DNA of 64,000 nt from assembly GCF_028561565.1 (NCBI RefSeq), contig NZ_JAQQTE010000022.1, forward strand, positions 65,716 through 129,715, given 5' to 3'. A program made the translations under genes and the position numbers. This stretch comes from Gilvibacter sediminis (GTDB lineage: Bacteria > Bacteroidota > Bacteroidia > Flavobacteriales > Flavobacteriaceae). Positions 45,470 through 53,980 of this stretch are shown here, piece by piece. The notes beneath the pieces were generated by a model, which was given only the letters and a program-made list of their open reading frames with translations, searched no databases and was not told where the DNA came from. Position 1 is the first letter of the stretch. Each line of letters begins with the position of its first letter.

Positions 45470-46495
45470 TTAAGATATTTTGACAGTTTTCCTCGGAATA
45501 AGGACCTGTAAAATCAGATAGCTTTGCAATCCGAATAAAACCGCTGCAAATACGAGGTGAATAGGCTGTGTTAAGAAAGGGAAATCAAAATAATACATAG
45601 CGATTCCCGTCAGTACTTCTATCCCTAAAATGGCCATGATACCATTCATGCCGTATAATCCATAGCCGTTCTTTTGATTACCACGCCACAAGAGCACATT
45701 GATCAAAACTACCAAAATGGAAAAGGAACGGTGAATGTAAAAATTGAGCTCTGGATAGGCCAGCCAAGTGTCTTTGGCTTCATATCCCACCATTTTGACT
45801 TGATCGTCCACAAATTGGCGCACTTGTGTTCCTAATACGATTTGGATCAGCGTTAATCCAAGCGCTGCCCAAAGCAGGGTTTTGTATTTCCCAGTGACCC
45901 CTTGCGGCCTTTGCTTCCCTATAGCTTGCCTTAAGATCAGCAGCAATACCAAAACGATTAGCAGCGCCATGACCATATGAATCGTGATGCGAACTGGCGC
46001 TAAAACCGAATAAACCACAGTGGCGCCCAGCCAGCCTTGGAATCCAATCATAAAAACACTCAGCCAAGAGAGCAGGGTAAGCCATTTGTTTTGCTTCCAT
46101 TTCCAAATAGAAAGGATGGCCATAATGAGAATTGCGAGACCAGATAGGGCTCCCAGCAATCGGTTGATGTATTCGATCCAAGTATGCCATACATTGAAAA
46201 TGGCGTAGTCGTGCTCGGTGTAGGCTTCCCAATTGGCTGCCGAATATTCGCTTCCCGTGGTAAAGTCTGCCTTAGCAACCTCAAGGGCCTCATCTTTGAT
46301 GATGACCTGTCCTTTTTTGAATTCCCGGTCAGCTTCCCAGAGCAAGGTCGCTTCATCCGTAGGAGGAATATAATACCCAAAACACTTGGGCCAATCCGGA
46401 CAACCCATACCGCTTCCGGTCATACGTACAACAGCCCCGGCAATGATTACTAAATAGATCAAAATCAGTGATATCCTTACAAAGCGTACAAACAT
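45470..46495 (-). CDS. ctaA: Heme A synthase (CtaA/COX15)
   Basis: A 341-residue inner-membrane protein with about eight helices. It converts heme O to heme A, needed for aa3-type cytochrome oxidases. The hallmark loop VRMTGSGMGCPDWPKCFGYYIPP follows the first helix. The four conserved heme/substrate His residues are in VWHTWIEYINRLLG, TIHMVMALLI, YIHRSFSILVV and QPIHLVFAAVL. A single base separates it from the CCA-adding enzyme gene upstream. The heme O synthase (ctaB) is not in the window. Confidence 0.95.
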   Translation of the reverse strand: MFVRFVRISLILIYLVIIAGAVVRMTGSGMGCPDWPKCFGYYIPPTDEATLLWEADREFKKGQVIIKDEALEVAKADFTTGSEYSAANWEAYTEHDYAIFNVWHTWIEYINRLLGALSGLAILIMAILSIWKWKQNKWLTLLSWLSVFMIGFQGWLGATVVYSVLAPVRITIHMVMALLIVLVLLLILRQAIGKQRPQGVTGKYKTLLWAALGLTLIQIVLGTQVRQFVDDQVKMVGYEAKDTWLAYPELNFYIHRSFSILVVLINVLLWRGNQKNGYGLYGMNGIMAILGIEVLTGIAMYYFDFPFLTQPIHLVFAAVLFGLQSYLILQVLIPRKTVKIS

Positions 46496-46496
46496 C

Positions 46497-47921
46497 CTAT
46501 TGCGGTTTTAAGTTTAGGGCTTCTCCTTTTTCCAACATAAAAGCCTTGGCAGCCTCGTATTCATTGGGAATAACACCGTCCAAAATGGCTTCTTTAATGG
46601 CTTCCTTGATGATTCCAATTTCTTTAGATGGCGGCAACCCAAAGGTCTGCATGATCTCCTCACCACTTACAGGAGGTTGAAAATTGCGCACGTGGTCTTT
46701 TTCTTCAACGGTCACGATCTTCTCTCTAACCAATTGAAAATTCTTGTGGTAGCGCTTGAATTTCTTCGGATTCTTGGTGGTGATATCTGCCTCGCAAAGC
46801 GTCATCAAGTCGTCCACGTGATCTCCCGCATCAAAGATCAAACGGCGCACAGCGCTGTCGGTTACCTCGGTGGCAAGAACAATAGGGCGGGAGCTCATTC
46901 GAACCATCTTTTGAACAAACTTCATCTTATCGTTCAGCGGCATGCGCAAACGCTTGAAGAGTTTGTAGACCATTTTAGAGCCCACAAATTCATGCCCGTG
47001 AAAGGTCCAGCCTTGTTTTTTATTGAATTTCTTGGTGGGCGCTTTCCCAATATCGTGCAGCAGTGCCGCCCAGCGCAACCACAGATTCTCTGTGGTCTCT
47101 GAGATATTGTCAACCACTTCCAAAGTGTGCCAGAAGTTGTCTTTATGACGTTGTCCTTCTACCTCGTCAATTCCTTCTAAGGCGAGTAATTCCGGCAGTA
47201 TGTGTTTGAGCAAACCTGTTTTATGCAAAAGCCCAAAACCGATAGAAGGCTTGCGCGTCATCAAGATCTTGTTGAGTTCTTCTACCACCCGCTCTTTGGA
47301 GATTATGGTTATACGATCTGCCTGAGCCGTAATCGCCTCCAAGGATTCTTTCTGAATTTTAAAATTCAACTGATTGGCAAAACGGATCGCGCGTAACATG
47401 CGCAGAGGATCATCGCTATAAGTCACCTCTGGGTCTAGCGGAGTCCTAATGAGCTTATCCTTTAAATCCTGCATCCCCTCAAAAGGATCCAGCAATTGCC
47501 CGAATCGATCTGCATTCAGACCTAAAGCCAAGGCGTTGATGGTAAAATCTCGACGGTTTTGATCGTCTTCCAAACTGCCGTTCTCCACGGCGGGATTCCG
47601 AGAATCTTCGGTGTATGATTCCTTGCGGGCTCCAACAAACTCCAGTTGGACATCTCCATGCTGAATCATGGCCGTGCCGTAGGTTTTAAAAATGGAAACC
47701 TTTGGCCTATCTGGTAAGGCTTTTGCCACAGCTTTAGCTAAGTCAATTCCACTGCCAATGGCAACCACGTCTATATCTTTATGCGTACCGCGATCTAAAA
47801 AGAAATCACGGACATAACCACCGATCACATAAGCTTCCAAATCCAGTTGGTCAGCAACCTGGGAAAGGGTAGTGAAAATAGGTGCGCTCAGCGCTTCTTT
47901 AAAGTGGGTTTTGTCTTGCAT
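46497..47921 (-). CDS. cca: CCA tRNA nucleotidyltransferase with HD domain
   Basis: A 474-residue class II tRNA nucleotidyltransferase that builds or repairs the CCA end of tRNAs. The N-terminal catalytic motif YVIGGYVRDFFLDRGTHKDIDVVAIG carries the metal-binding D-x-D and RRDFTINALAL follows. YSDDPLRMLRAIRFANQLNF lies in the neck domain. An HD phosphohydrolase domain is seen as LLHDIGKAPTKKF (about 290-302), as in E. coli-type bifunctional enzymes, plus an extra C-terminal segment. It begins directly next to the tsaC stop (no gap), so the two are translated together. Confidence 0.94.
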   Translation of the reverse strand: MQDKTHFKEALSAPIFTTLSQVADQLDLEAYVIGGYVRDFFLDRGTHKDIDVVAIGSGIDLAKAVAKALPDRPKVSIFKTYGTAMIQHGDVQLEFVGARKESYTEDSRNPAVENGSLEDDQNRRDFTINALALGLNADRFGQLLDPFEGMQDLKDKLIRTPLDPEVTYSDDPLRMLRAIRFANQLNFKIQKESLEAITAQADRITIISKERVVEELNKILMTRKPSIGFGLLHKTGLLKHILPELLALEGIDEVEGQRHKDNFWHTLEVVDNISETTENLWLRWAALLHDIGKAPTKKFNKKQGWTFHGHEFVGSKMVYKLFKRLRMPLNDKMKFVQKMVRMSSRPIVLATEVTDSAVRRLIFDAGDHVDDLMTLCEADITTKNPKKFKRYHKNFQLVREKIVTVEEKDHVRNFQPPVSGEEIMQTFGLPPSKEIGIIKEAIKEAILDGVIPNEYEAAKAFMLEKGEALNLKPQ

Positions 47922-48482
47922 TTACTGTCGGATCACCTTCACGGCTCCATCGGCACTCAGCTTAATGATACTCGAAGGTTTGGCCGCTTTTCTATCGCGG
48001 TGCAAATTTACGACATAGTCTACGCCTTCCAAAATAAGTGGGTTGATTTCTGAGAAGGTTTTGGCCGTAGGTTCACCGCTGATATTGGCTGAGGTAGACA
48101 CCAAAGGACGCTTGAGTTTTCTGATCAGTGCTTTGCAGAAATTATCATTGACCACACGCACGCCTAAACTGCCGTCTTTGGCAATAACATTTTCAGAAAC
48201 GCGAATGGCGTTGTCTAGGATCAAAGTTGTGGGTTTGTCTGCGTATTTTAAGATCTGAAAGGCCGTTTCTGGAACTTTCTCAAAGAATTCGTCCAACATT
48301 CGCAGGGAATCTACCAGACAGATCATACTTTTTTCTGCTGGGCGCTGCTTGATCTCAAAAACGCGTTCTACACTGTCGTAATTTGTCGCATCACAACCTA
48401 AACCCCAAACAGTGTCTGTAGGGTAGGCAATGGTTCCTCCTTTTTTTACGATTTCAAAGGTTTTGTCAACTTCTGCTCTCAT
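47922..48482 (-). CDS. Threonylcarbamoyl-AMP synthase (TsaC/Sua5/YrdC)
   Basis: A 186-residue protein of the YrdC/TsaC family. It makes threonylcarbamoyl-adenylate for the t6A modification at position 37 of ANN-decoding tRNAs. Seen: GGTIAYPTDTVWGLGCDA, IKQRPAEKSMICLVDS, LGVRVVNDNFC and RPLVSTSANISGEPTAKTF. I start it at 48482 (MRAEVDKTFEIV): the longer frame to 48536 would overlap the upstream glycosyltransferase, whose stop is only two bases away. It lacks the C-terminal Sua5 domain. Operon: glycosyltransferase-tsaC-cca-ctaA. Confidence 0.94.
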   Translation of the reverse strand: MRAEVDKTFEIVKKGGTIAYPTDTVWGLGCDATNYDSVERVFEIKQRPAEKSMICLVDSLRMLDEFFEKVPETAFQILKYADKPTTLILDNAIRVSENVIAKDGSLGVRVVNDNFCKALIRKLKRPLVSTSANISGEPTAKTFSEINPLILEGVDYVVNLHRDRKAAKPSSIIKLSADGAVKVIRQ

Positions 48483-48484
48483 AA

Positions 48485-49552
48485 TTAAATCAAAGATTTG
48501 TAGACTTCTATGTATTGGGCTGCAGCGGTATTCCATTCGAATTTGGCTGCCTGCGCCTCAAAGGCTTTACTTTTTGTTTCTGGATCTGTATTAAAATCGG
48601 CCATGCCTTCTTGAAAGACCTCGGCCATCGCTGTTGGCTCAAGCTCATGCCAATAATAAGCAACGGCACCTCCAACCTCTGGAAGGGACGTTCTGTGTGC
48701 TAAGAAAACGGGTTTACCAAATTTCATTGCCTCAATAGGAGGTAATCCGAATCCTTCACGAAGACTGGCAAAAAGGAAGGCTTTGCAATTAGCCAAAAGA
48801 AATTGCTTTTCTCGATCATCTACGCGTCCTGCTAGGATCACTCGATCTTCTAATCCGTGCTTTTTTATGGTCTCACGTACCTTGTCACCATAGGTACGGC
48901 TGTCGTTCCCTGCAATCACTAAACGCTCATCAGGCAGTTGGGTGAGCATTTCCACCAAAAGGTGAAAGTTCTTACGCTCCCAAAAATCACCCAAGGTGAA
49001 TAGAAAGTCTCCATGGATGTCTGTTTGCGGCATGTAATTGCTTAAATCCAACAGTTCCCCGCTGGGGTTGCCGTTAAGAATCACATGCTCGGGAACTTTA
49101 GGAATGTCAAAGTACTGATGTGTACTCTGCTTGGCAAATTCTGAGATGTAGGTGATCGCGTTGGCCCGAGCCAGTTTTTCTTTAAAACGCAGGTTTCTGG
49201 GATGGTTCAGATCATTAGAGATCTCATCTATAAAATTCACGTCGTGAATCGTGAGCACATACGGCAGGTCTCTTTTAGGCTCTACTTTGGTATTCTGATT
49301 GACCGAGTGCCAAAGATCGTATTTCTTGCGGATCTGCGCCCAATCATATCGGCGCAAGCCCATATAGTATTTGTAGTCAAAAAAGTCTCCAAACTCCTCC
49401 TTTAAGGGTTTCAAGTCCTGAGCATGCACAACAAATTTCAAGTCAGGATCATTACAGGCCTGCAGCCCGCGAAGCAAATGCAGATTGAATTGCCCGAATC
49501 CCGTAAAAGGATTCTTTAAGTTGTGCATTTCTAAAAAGATGCGCTTGGGCAT
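48485..49552 (-). CDS. Glycosyltransferase family 1 (GT-B) protein
   Basis: A 355-residue GT-B glycosyltransferase. Typical GT1/GT4 features: NPFTGFGQFNLHLLRGLQ at the start, LHDVNFIDEI, TYISEFAKQST, HVILNGNPSG, LFTLGDFWERKNFHLL, and the nucleotide-sugar motif SLREGFGLPPIEAMKFGKPV. I start at ATG 49552 because the upstream in-frame TTG (49579) lies in the -7 box TACCTTTG. It heads a six-gene minus-strand operon that otherwise encodes tRNA enzymes and heme A synthase, and shares a divergent promoter region with the Kdo-kinase-like gene. Probably an LPS or surface-glycan enzyme; acceptor unknown. Confidence 0.9.
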   Translation of the reverse strand: MPKRIFLEMHNLKNPFTGFGQFNLHLLRGLQACNDPDLKFVVHAQDLKPLKEEFGDFFDYKYYMGLRRYDWAQIRKKYDLWHSVNQNTKVEPKRDLPYVLTIHDVNFIDEISNDLNHPRNLRFKEKLARANAITYISEFAKQSTHQYFDIPKVPEHVILNGNPSGELLDLSNYMPQTDIHGDFLFTLGDFWERKNFHLLVEMLTQLPDERLVIAGNDSRTYGDKVRETIKKHGLEDRVILAGRVDDREKQFLLANCKAFLFASLREGFGLPPIEAMKFGKPVFLAHRTSLPEVGGAVAYYWHELEPTAMAEVFQEGMADFNTDPETKSKAFEAQAAKFEWNTAAAQYIEVYKSLI

Positions 49553-49576
49553 AAAACTGCGAGTTTTAAGTTTTGG

Positions 49577-49584
49577 CAAAGGTA
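49577..49584 (-). promoter_or_regulatory. -7 box (TACCTTTG) for the glycosyltransferase-tsaC operon
   Basis: A full consensus match on the minus strand, 24 bases before the ATG at 49552. TTTA about 18 bases further upstream could serve as the -33 element. Confidence 0.6.
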
Positions 49585-49618
49585 TTTGATTTGCTGCAGT
49601 TCTAAAGAATTATAAATG

Positions 49619-49626
49619 TATTTTTG
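49619..49626 (+). promoter_or_regulatory. -7 box (TATTTTTG) for the Kdo-kinase-like gene
   Basis: A full consensus match on the plus strand, ending 6 bases before the ATG at 49633, so the transcript would have a leader of only a few bases. Back to back with the minus-strand box at 49577-49584; the two upstream regions overlap. Confidence 0.6.
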
Positions 49627-49632
49627 CAGCAG

Positions 49633-50412
49633 ATGGAACAGGCTTTTCATTACGATTTTACCATTGCAGAACCCTTTTTAGATCATCAAAAGGAGGTGCT
49701 AACTTGTGTGCTTCAATTTGAGCAGCAAGGGGAACTCTTTGGTGATGGAGAGCGCAATGAGATCAGACTTTTTGATGCTTTGGGCATGCGGGTCAATGTG
49801 AAGCGTTTTAAGAACCCGAATATTGTCAATACTTGGGTGTATCGTTACATCAGACCTTCTAAGGCGGAGCGTTCTTTTACCTATGCGGAGAAGCTGATTT
49901 CATTGGGTATTGGTACTCCAAAGCCAATTGCTTATGCCGAAAACAAGTATTGGAATGGACTCAAGGACAGTTATTATCTGAGTGAGCATTTGGAGTGTGA
50001 TCTGACCTATCGCGAGTTGGTTCACGATGCCAACTACCCTGATCACGAAGCCATTTTGCGAGCCTTTACCCGTTTTACCTTTAAGCTGCATGAAAGCGGA
50101 GTGCTTTTTAAGGATCATTCTCCGGGTAATACGTTGATCAAAAAAACGGCAGCGGGTTATGAGTTCTTTTTGGTGGATTTGAATCGGATGGAATTCAAAA
50201 CCCTTTCTAAAGCAGAACGCATTCTGAATTTTGCTCGTTTAACTCCTGTAGAAGATATGGTGCGTGTGATGAGTGATGAATATGCCGATCTAGCGGGCTA
50301 TGACGCGCAAGATACTTTTGAGCAGATGTGGGGTCATGTGAGTCGTTTTCAGCACAAGTATCACCGCAAACGGCGTCTCAAGAAAAAGCTACTCTTTTGG
50401 AGAAAGCGATAA
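49633..50412 (+). CDS. Lipopolysaccharide kinase (InaA/WaaP/Kdo-kinase-like)
   Basis: A 259-residue protein kinase-like enzyme of the InaA/Kdo kinase group, which phosphorylates sugars of the LPS core. The catalytic loop is KDHSPGNTLIKK, with Asp and Asn in the usual positions, followed by EFFLVDLNRMEF (DFG-equivalent VDLNR). The N-lobe contains VKRFKNPNIVNTWVYRYIRPSKAERSF with a plausible ATP-binding Lys. ATG 49633 is preferred over the TTG at 49624, which lies inside the promoter box. Its 3' end overlaps the convergent GT2 gene by 24 bases. Confidence 0.86.
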   Translation: MEQAFHYDFTIAEPFLDHQKEVLTCVLQFEQQGELFGDGERNEIRLFDALGMRVNVKRFKNPNIVNTWVYRYIRPSKAERSFTYAEKLISLGIGTPKPIAYAENKYWNGLKDSYYLSEHLECDLTYRELVHDANYPDHEAILRAFTRFTFKLHESGVLFKDHSPGNTLIKKTAAGYEFFLVDLNRMEFKTLSKAERILNFARLTPVEDMVRVMSDEYADLAGYDAQDTFEQMWGHVSRFQHKYHRKRRLKKKLLFWRKR

Positions 50413-51150
50413 GCGCTTGAGTTCTTTATAGCGTTCCCAAACGCTGCGCGCATTCAGTTTTGCAACGATAAAACCTTTAGCACCGTCCAAAATCCCCAAG
50501 CGGATCAAATAATGATTTAAAAACTTGTAAATGGTTTTGAAGAACTGTTTTGCACTTTGGTATTTTTTGCCGCGTTGATACAACTCCAAACCTTTCATCT
50601 TCCCATAGGTGATCATTTTGGAGCGATAGGTTTGATAATCGTCAAAGAAATAGTGATCCAACTTGTTTTTAAGGATACCGACGGGTTGCGATAGATCTAG
50701 AGTTTCGTGAACCAGTTTCTCTGCTCTGTATTGGCCTTTGGTTCGGTCAAAAAGCCGCAAAGCTTTGTCGGTCTGTAAACCACTGAAGCGTAGTTTTTCC
50801 CTTTTGTAATAGAATTGTCTGTAGATCTGATAGCCGTTGGCCAGACTGTCTTGTTTTAAAAGAAGCTGAATTTCCTCAGCGAGTTTTACAGGTACGCGTT
50901 CATCAGCATCCACAAAAAACACCCAATCATTCGCCGCCAATTCCATGCAGTAATTGCGCTGGGAGGGGTAATCCACAAACTGTTTCTGTACGCAGTGTAC
51001 CCGCGGATCATCTTTTAAAAACTCAAAGGTACCGTCATCACTAAAGGAGTCAACAGCAATGATTTCATCAGCAAAACCCAAGGTATCGATCACATCCGGA
51101 AGATGTTTTCGCTCGTTCTTTACGATTAATAAGGCACTGAGTTTTCGCAT
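50389..51150 (-). CDS. Glycosyltransferase family 2 (WaaE/KdtX-like LPS core enzyme)
   Basis: A 253-residue GT-A glycosyltransferase. Visible: LSALLIVKNERKHLPDVIDTL at the start, DEIIAVDSFSDDGTFEFL, FVDYPSQRNYCMELAANDWVFFVDADERVP (with the metal-binding DAD motif), and a basic helical C-terminus. The sequence follows the WaaE/KdtX pattern (beta-1,4-glucosyltransferases of LPS inner core). It is convergent with and overlaps the Kdo-kinase-like gene by 24 bases, and is divergent from the next GT2 gene through a compact promoter region. Confidence 0.9.
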   Translation of the reverse strand: MRKLSALLIVKNERKHLPDVIDTLGFADEIIAVDSFSDDGTFEFLKDDPRVHCVQKQFVDYPSQRNYCMELAANDWVFFVDADERVPVKLAEEIQLLLKQDSLANGYQIYRQFYYKREKLRFSGLQTDKALRLFDRTKGQYRAEKLVHETLDLSQPVGILKNKLDHYFFDDYQTYRSKMITYGKMKGLELYQRGKKYQSAKQFFKTIYKFLNHYLIRLGILDGAKGFIVAKLNARSVWERYKELKRLSLSPKE

Positions 51151-51160
51151 GAAAATTACG

Positions 51161-51168
51161 TACTTTTG
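51161..51168 (+). promoter_or_regulatory. -7 box (TACTTTTG) for the plus-strand GT2 gene
   Basis: A full match to TAnnTTTG, 55 bases before the ATG at 51224. The predicted start point (about 51172) coincides with that of the minus-strand promoter at 51176-51183. Confidence 0.55.
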
Positions 51169-51175
51169 AGGCGCT

Positions 51176-51183
51176 CAAAGTTA
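51176..51183 (-). promoter_or_regulatory. -7 box (TAACTTTG) for the minus-strand GT2 gene
   Basis: On the minus strand it reads TAACTTTG, a full consensus match, 25 bases before the ATG at 51150. Predicted start about 51172, the same position as the plus-strand promoter, so polymerase can serve only one at a time. Confidence 0.5.
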
Positions 51184-51223
51184 GGATTTGCAAAGCAATT
51201 CTAGAACCTCAGGACGCAAAACT

Positions 51224-52051
51224 ATGTCAAAGCCGCAAATATCTGTTGTTTTAAGCACTTATAACCAGCCAGAGTGGTTGCAAAAAGTGCTTTGGGGCTA
51301 TGCTCACCAGGAGTTTACAGATTTTGAAGTAATCATTGCAGATGACGGATCCACTAATGAGACTAAAGCGCTCATTGAAACCATGCGCGGGGAGCTTCCT
51401 TTTCAGATCACTCATGTTTGGCACGAGGATAAGGGCTTTCAAAAGACCATAATTTTAAACACGGCTATAAAGGCTGCCAGTGCAGATTATTTGTTGTTTT
51501 CTGATGGAGATTGTATTCCTCGTAGCGATTTTGTCGCTGTTCACGCTACCCATCGGGAATCAGGTTACTTTCTCTCCGGTGGCTATTTCAAGCTCCCCAT
51601 GGAGATATCTAAAGCGATAACTCAGCAGGATATTCAGCAGCAACGCTGCTTTGATGTTACTTGGTTAAAAGGGCAGGGGCTTAAATCGTCTTTTAAGAAC
51701 AACAAACTCACCACTAATACGGCTAAACAGAAATTCCTGAATTGGATCACTCCAACCGAGGCTACCTGGAACGGTCATAATTCTTCCGGTTGGTTGTCTG
51801 ATATTCTAGCCGCCAATGGTTTTGACCAACGGATGCAATACGGAGGTGAGGATCGGGAATTGGGAGAGCGTTTGTTCAATGCAGGAATTAAGGCGAAACA
51901 GTTGCGCTACACAGCAATCTGTGTGCATTTGGATCATCCAAGAGGATACGTGAAACCGGAGATGTTGACCAAAAATGCTGCCATCCGTAAAACCACTAAG
52001 GATCAAAAGCTCACTAGAACCGCTTATGGTTTAGACGCCGAAAAGGCGTGA
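51224..52051 (+). CDS. Glycosyltransferase family 2 with galactosyltransferase-type C-terminus
   Basis: A 275-residue GT-A enzyme. Visible: ISVVLSTYNQPEWLQKVLWGY, FEVIIADDGSTNET, FQKTIILNTAIKAASADYL and LFSDGDCIPR (the D-G-D metal site), then MQYGGEDRELGERL, the ED motif of the galactosyltransferase (GT7-like) C-terminal domain. I start at ATG 51224; the TTG at 51188 adds 12 residues in what is probably untranslated leader. Its 3' end overlaps the convergent GT9 gene by 28 bases. Probably part of LPS core assembly with its neighbours; sugar specificity is unknown. Confidence 0.88.
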   Translation: MSKPQISVVLSTYNQPEWLQKVLWGYAHQEFTDFEVIIADDGSTNETKALIETMRGELPFQITHVWHEDKGFQKTIILNTAIKAASADYLLFSDGDCIPRSDFVAVHATHRESGYFLSGGYFKLPMEISKAITQQDIQQQRCFDVTWLKGQGLKSSFKNNKLTTNTAKQKFLNWITPTEATWNGHNSSGWLSDILAANGFDQRMQYGGEDRELGERLFNAGIKAKQLRYTAICVHLDHPRGYVKPEMLTKNAAIRKTTKDQKLTRTAYGLDAEKA

Positions 52052-53103
52052 TGCGCTGTAAAAGCTCGCAGTTTTTCAATCACAAAATTCGCTTCTAATT
52101 CTCGATATAATTGAGCGGCTTGTCGCTTGTATTTCTTCGGATGTTTTTTGTAGCGCTCCGAACGAATATCACTCAGGTGAATGGATTGGTTGTATCCACT
52201 GCTTTCGTAACTGTTCCAGGCCGATTTCAAGATCCAAGGCGAAAAGATCGAAAAGGTTGGGACATTCAAGGCCTTGCCCATATTCACTGCTCCGCCTTCA
52301 TTACCAATTACCGCATGGGTGCAGGAAGCAAGTGCCAAGAACTCTCTCAGACTTTTTCCGTAGACTTCTGGACGCATTTGCGCTCGGGTCTCTGTTTTGC
52401 AAAGCCCCATAAGTTGCTCCAATTGGGCCTTTTGATTAGGTAGATAATTAAAAAGCAGCGTAGCTTCTGTGTTTAGCACCAAATCATCAAGCACTTGAGC
52501 CATATAATCTAAGGGATACGTTTTATCCGGACCACTACCAAAGGCGGCGATCATGAAAAGAAGCGGAGCGTCATCCAAGCCTGCTGCAGACAATTGTTGC
52601 TCGGCTAGATTCTTTTCGGTTTCACCAATATAGATCTTCGGTTTTGGGATTACCGGAATGTCTATTCCCAAGGTTTCTAGTAATAATGCCCTGTTTACCA
52701 GTGCTAGACCTTCATCTTTATCGGTTTGTTTGAGCGGTCTGACCGTTCTTTTATAAGCCGATTGGGTATACCATTTGTAATAGGAGACACTCTGTTGTGG
52801 TTTGAGTGCACGGGTCAATCGTGCGGAACGCAATTTGGCGTATACATCTACAACCAGATCGTAGTTTTCTGCTTTTAGCCCTTGGGTGAAAGAATTCTTA
52901 TAACTACTGTCCTGATCTTTTTGAGCCTGGTAGCATTTAATGTTATCTACAAAAGGATTCCCTTGAATTACAGCTAGCGTATTGTCATTGATCAGGTAGT
53001 CTAATTGCGCTTCAGGGTAGTGCTCGCGCAACAACTCCAAGAGGATTGAAGACGTGAGCACGTCTCCGATCATCTTGTGTTGTATTACGAGTATTTTATT
53101 CAA
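52024..53103 (-). CDS. Glycosyltransferase family 9 (heptosyltransferase-like)
   Basis: A 359-residue GT-B enzyme of the LPS heptosyltransferase family. It begins MNKILVIQHKMIGDVLTSSILLELL, the family start with the conserved I-G-D; then DLVVDVYAKLRSARLTRAL, LLFMIAAFGSGPDKTYPLDYMA (ADP-sugar loop) and ASCTHAVIGNEGGAVNMGKALNVPTFSIFSP. Full length. It follows dapD by 10 bases, hence probably one transcript, and overlaps the convergent GT2 gene by 28 bases. Whether it transfers heptose or another sugar cannot be told from the sequence. Confidence 0.92.
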   Translation of the reverse strand: MNKILVIQHKMIGDVLTSSILLELLREHYPEAQLDYLINDNTLAVIQGNPFVDNIKCYQAQKDQDSSYKNSFTQGLKAENYDLVVDVYAKLRSARLTRALKPQQSVSYYKWYTQSAYKRTVRPLKQTDKDEGLALVNRALLLETLGIDIPVIPKPKIYIGETEKNLAEQQLSAAGLDDAPLLFMIAAFGSGPDKTYPLDYMAQVLDDLVLNTEATLLFNYLPNQKAQLEQLMGLCKTETRAQMRPEVYGKSLREFLALASCTHAVIGNEGGAVNMGKALNVPTFSIFSPWILKSAWNSYESSGYNQSIHLSDIRSERYKKHPKKYKRQAAQLYRELEANFVIEKLRAFTAHHAFSASKP

Positions 53104-53113
53104 ATTACGGTCT

Positions 53114-53929
53114 TTAGACGGCTACGTCATAGGTGCGTAAAGCGTCATTTAAAGAAGTTTTCTTGTCGGTGCTCTCCTTGCGCTGCCCGATTATTAAGGC
53201 GCAGGAGACTTGGTATTCTCCGGCTGGAAAGGTTTTGGTATAACTTCCTGGGATCACTACGGATCGCGCTGGGATCACGCCTTTGTACTCTTTTGGAGTG
53301 TCTCCGGTTACATCAATGATCTTGGTCGAGGCCGTGACTACAACATTGGCGCCTAGAACAGCTTCACGTTCCACACGAACGCCTTCAACCACAATACTTC
53401 GAGATCCAATGAAGGCATTGTCTTCAATGATCACCGGAGCTGCCTGTAGTGGCTCTAAAACCCCACCAATACCTACACCACCGCTTAGGTGCACGTTCTT
53501 TCCGATCTGCGCACAACTACCAACTGTGGCCCAAGTATCTACCATGGTTCCGGCATCAACATAAGCACCAATATTCACATAGCTCGGCATCATGATCACA
53601 CCGCTAGAGATATAGGCACCATGTCTGGCCACTGCATTAGGAACCACGCGAATTCCCTTTTCTTCATAACCTCTTTTCAGGGGCATTTTGTCGTGGTATT
53701 CAAAGATTCCCGCTTCAAGGGTTTCCATCTTTTGAATAGGGAAATAGAGCACCACCGCCTTTTTGACCCATTCATTGACTTGCCAGCCACCTTCCACAGG
53801 GGAGGCACAGCGCAGATCTCCAGCGTCCAAGTGATTGATCACCGCACGGATGGCGTTAATAGTTTCTGGGTCTTGCAAGCGGGATCGGTCTTCCCAAGCT
53901 TGTTCTATTAGCGGTCTTAATTGCTCCAT
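53114..53929 (-). CDS. dapD: 2,3,4,5-tetrahydropyridine-2,6-dicarboxylate N-succinyltransferase
   Basis: A 271-residue acyltransferase of the diaminopimelate pathway that succinylates tetrahydrodipicolinate. The N-terminal helical domain ends near residue 100. The rest is a left-handed beta-helix of hexapeptide repeats (GAYISSGVIMMPSYVNIGAYVDAGTMVDTWATVGSCAQIG), followed by VHLSGGVGIGGVLEPLQ and a C-terminal strand domain. Length is normal. It supplies DAP for peptidoglycan and lysine, together with lysA at 21.7 kb. The GT9 gene follows after 10 bases. Confidence 0.96.
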   Translation of the reverse strand: MEQLRPLIEQAWEDRSRLQDPETINAIRAVINHLDAGDLRCASPVEGGWQVNEWVKKAVVLYFPIQKMETLEAGIFEYHDKMPLKRGYEEKGIRVVPNAVARHGAYISSGVIMMPSYVNIGAYVDAGTMVDTWATVGSCAQIGKNVHLSGGVGIGGVLEPLQAAPVIIEDNAFIGSRSIVVEGVRVEREAVLGANVVVTASTKIIDVTGDTPKEYKGVIPARSVVIPGSYTKTFPAGEYQVSCALIIGQRKESTDKKTSLNDALRTYDVAV

Positions 53930-53943
53930 GTTTCTTTTTTTGG

Positions 53944-53951
53944 TAAAGATA
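53944..53951 (-). promoter_or_regulatory. Predicted -7 box (TATCTTTA) of dapD
   Basis: On the minus strand TATCTTTA (one mismatch from TAnnTTTG) lies 14 bases before the dapD ATG. No clear -33 element. Confidence 0.4.
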
Positions 53952-53980
53952 CTAAGCTGCCTCGGAATACGCGTGTATTG

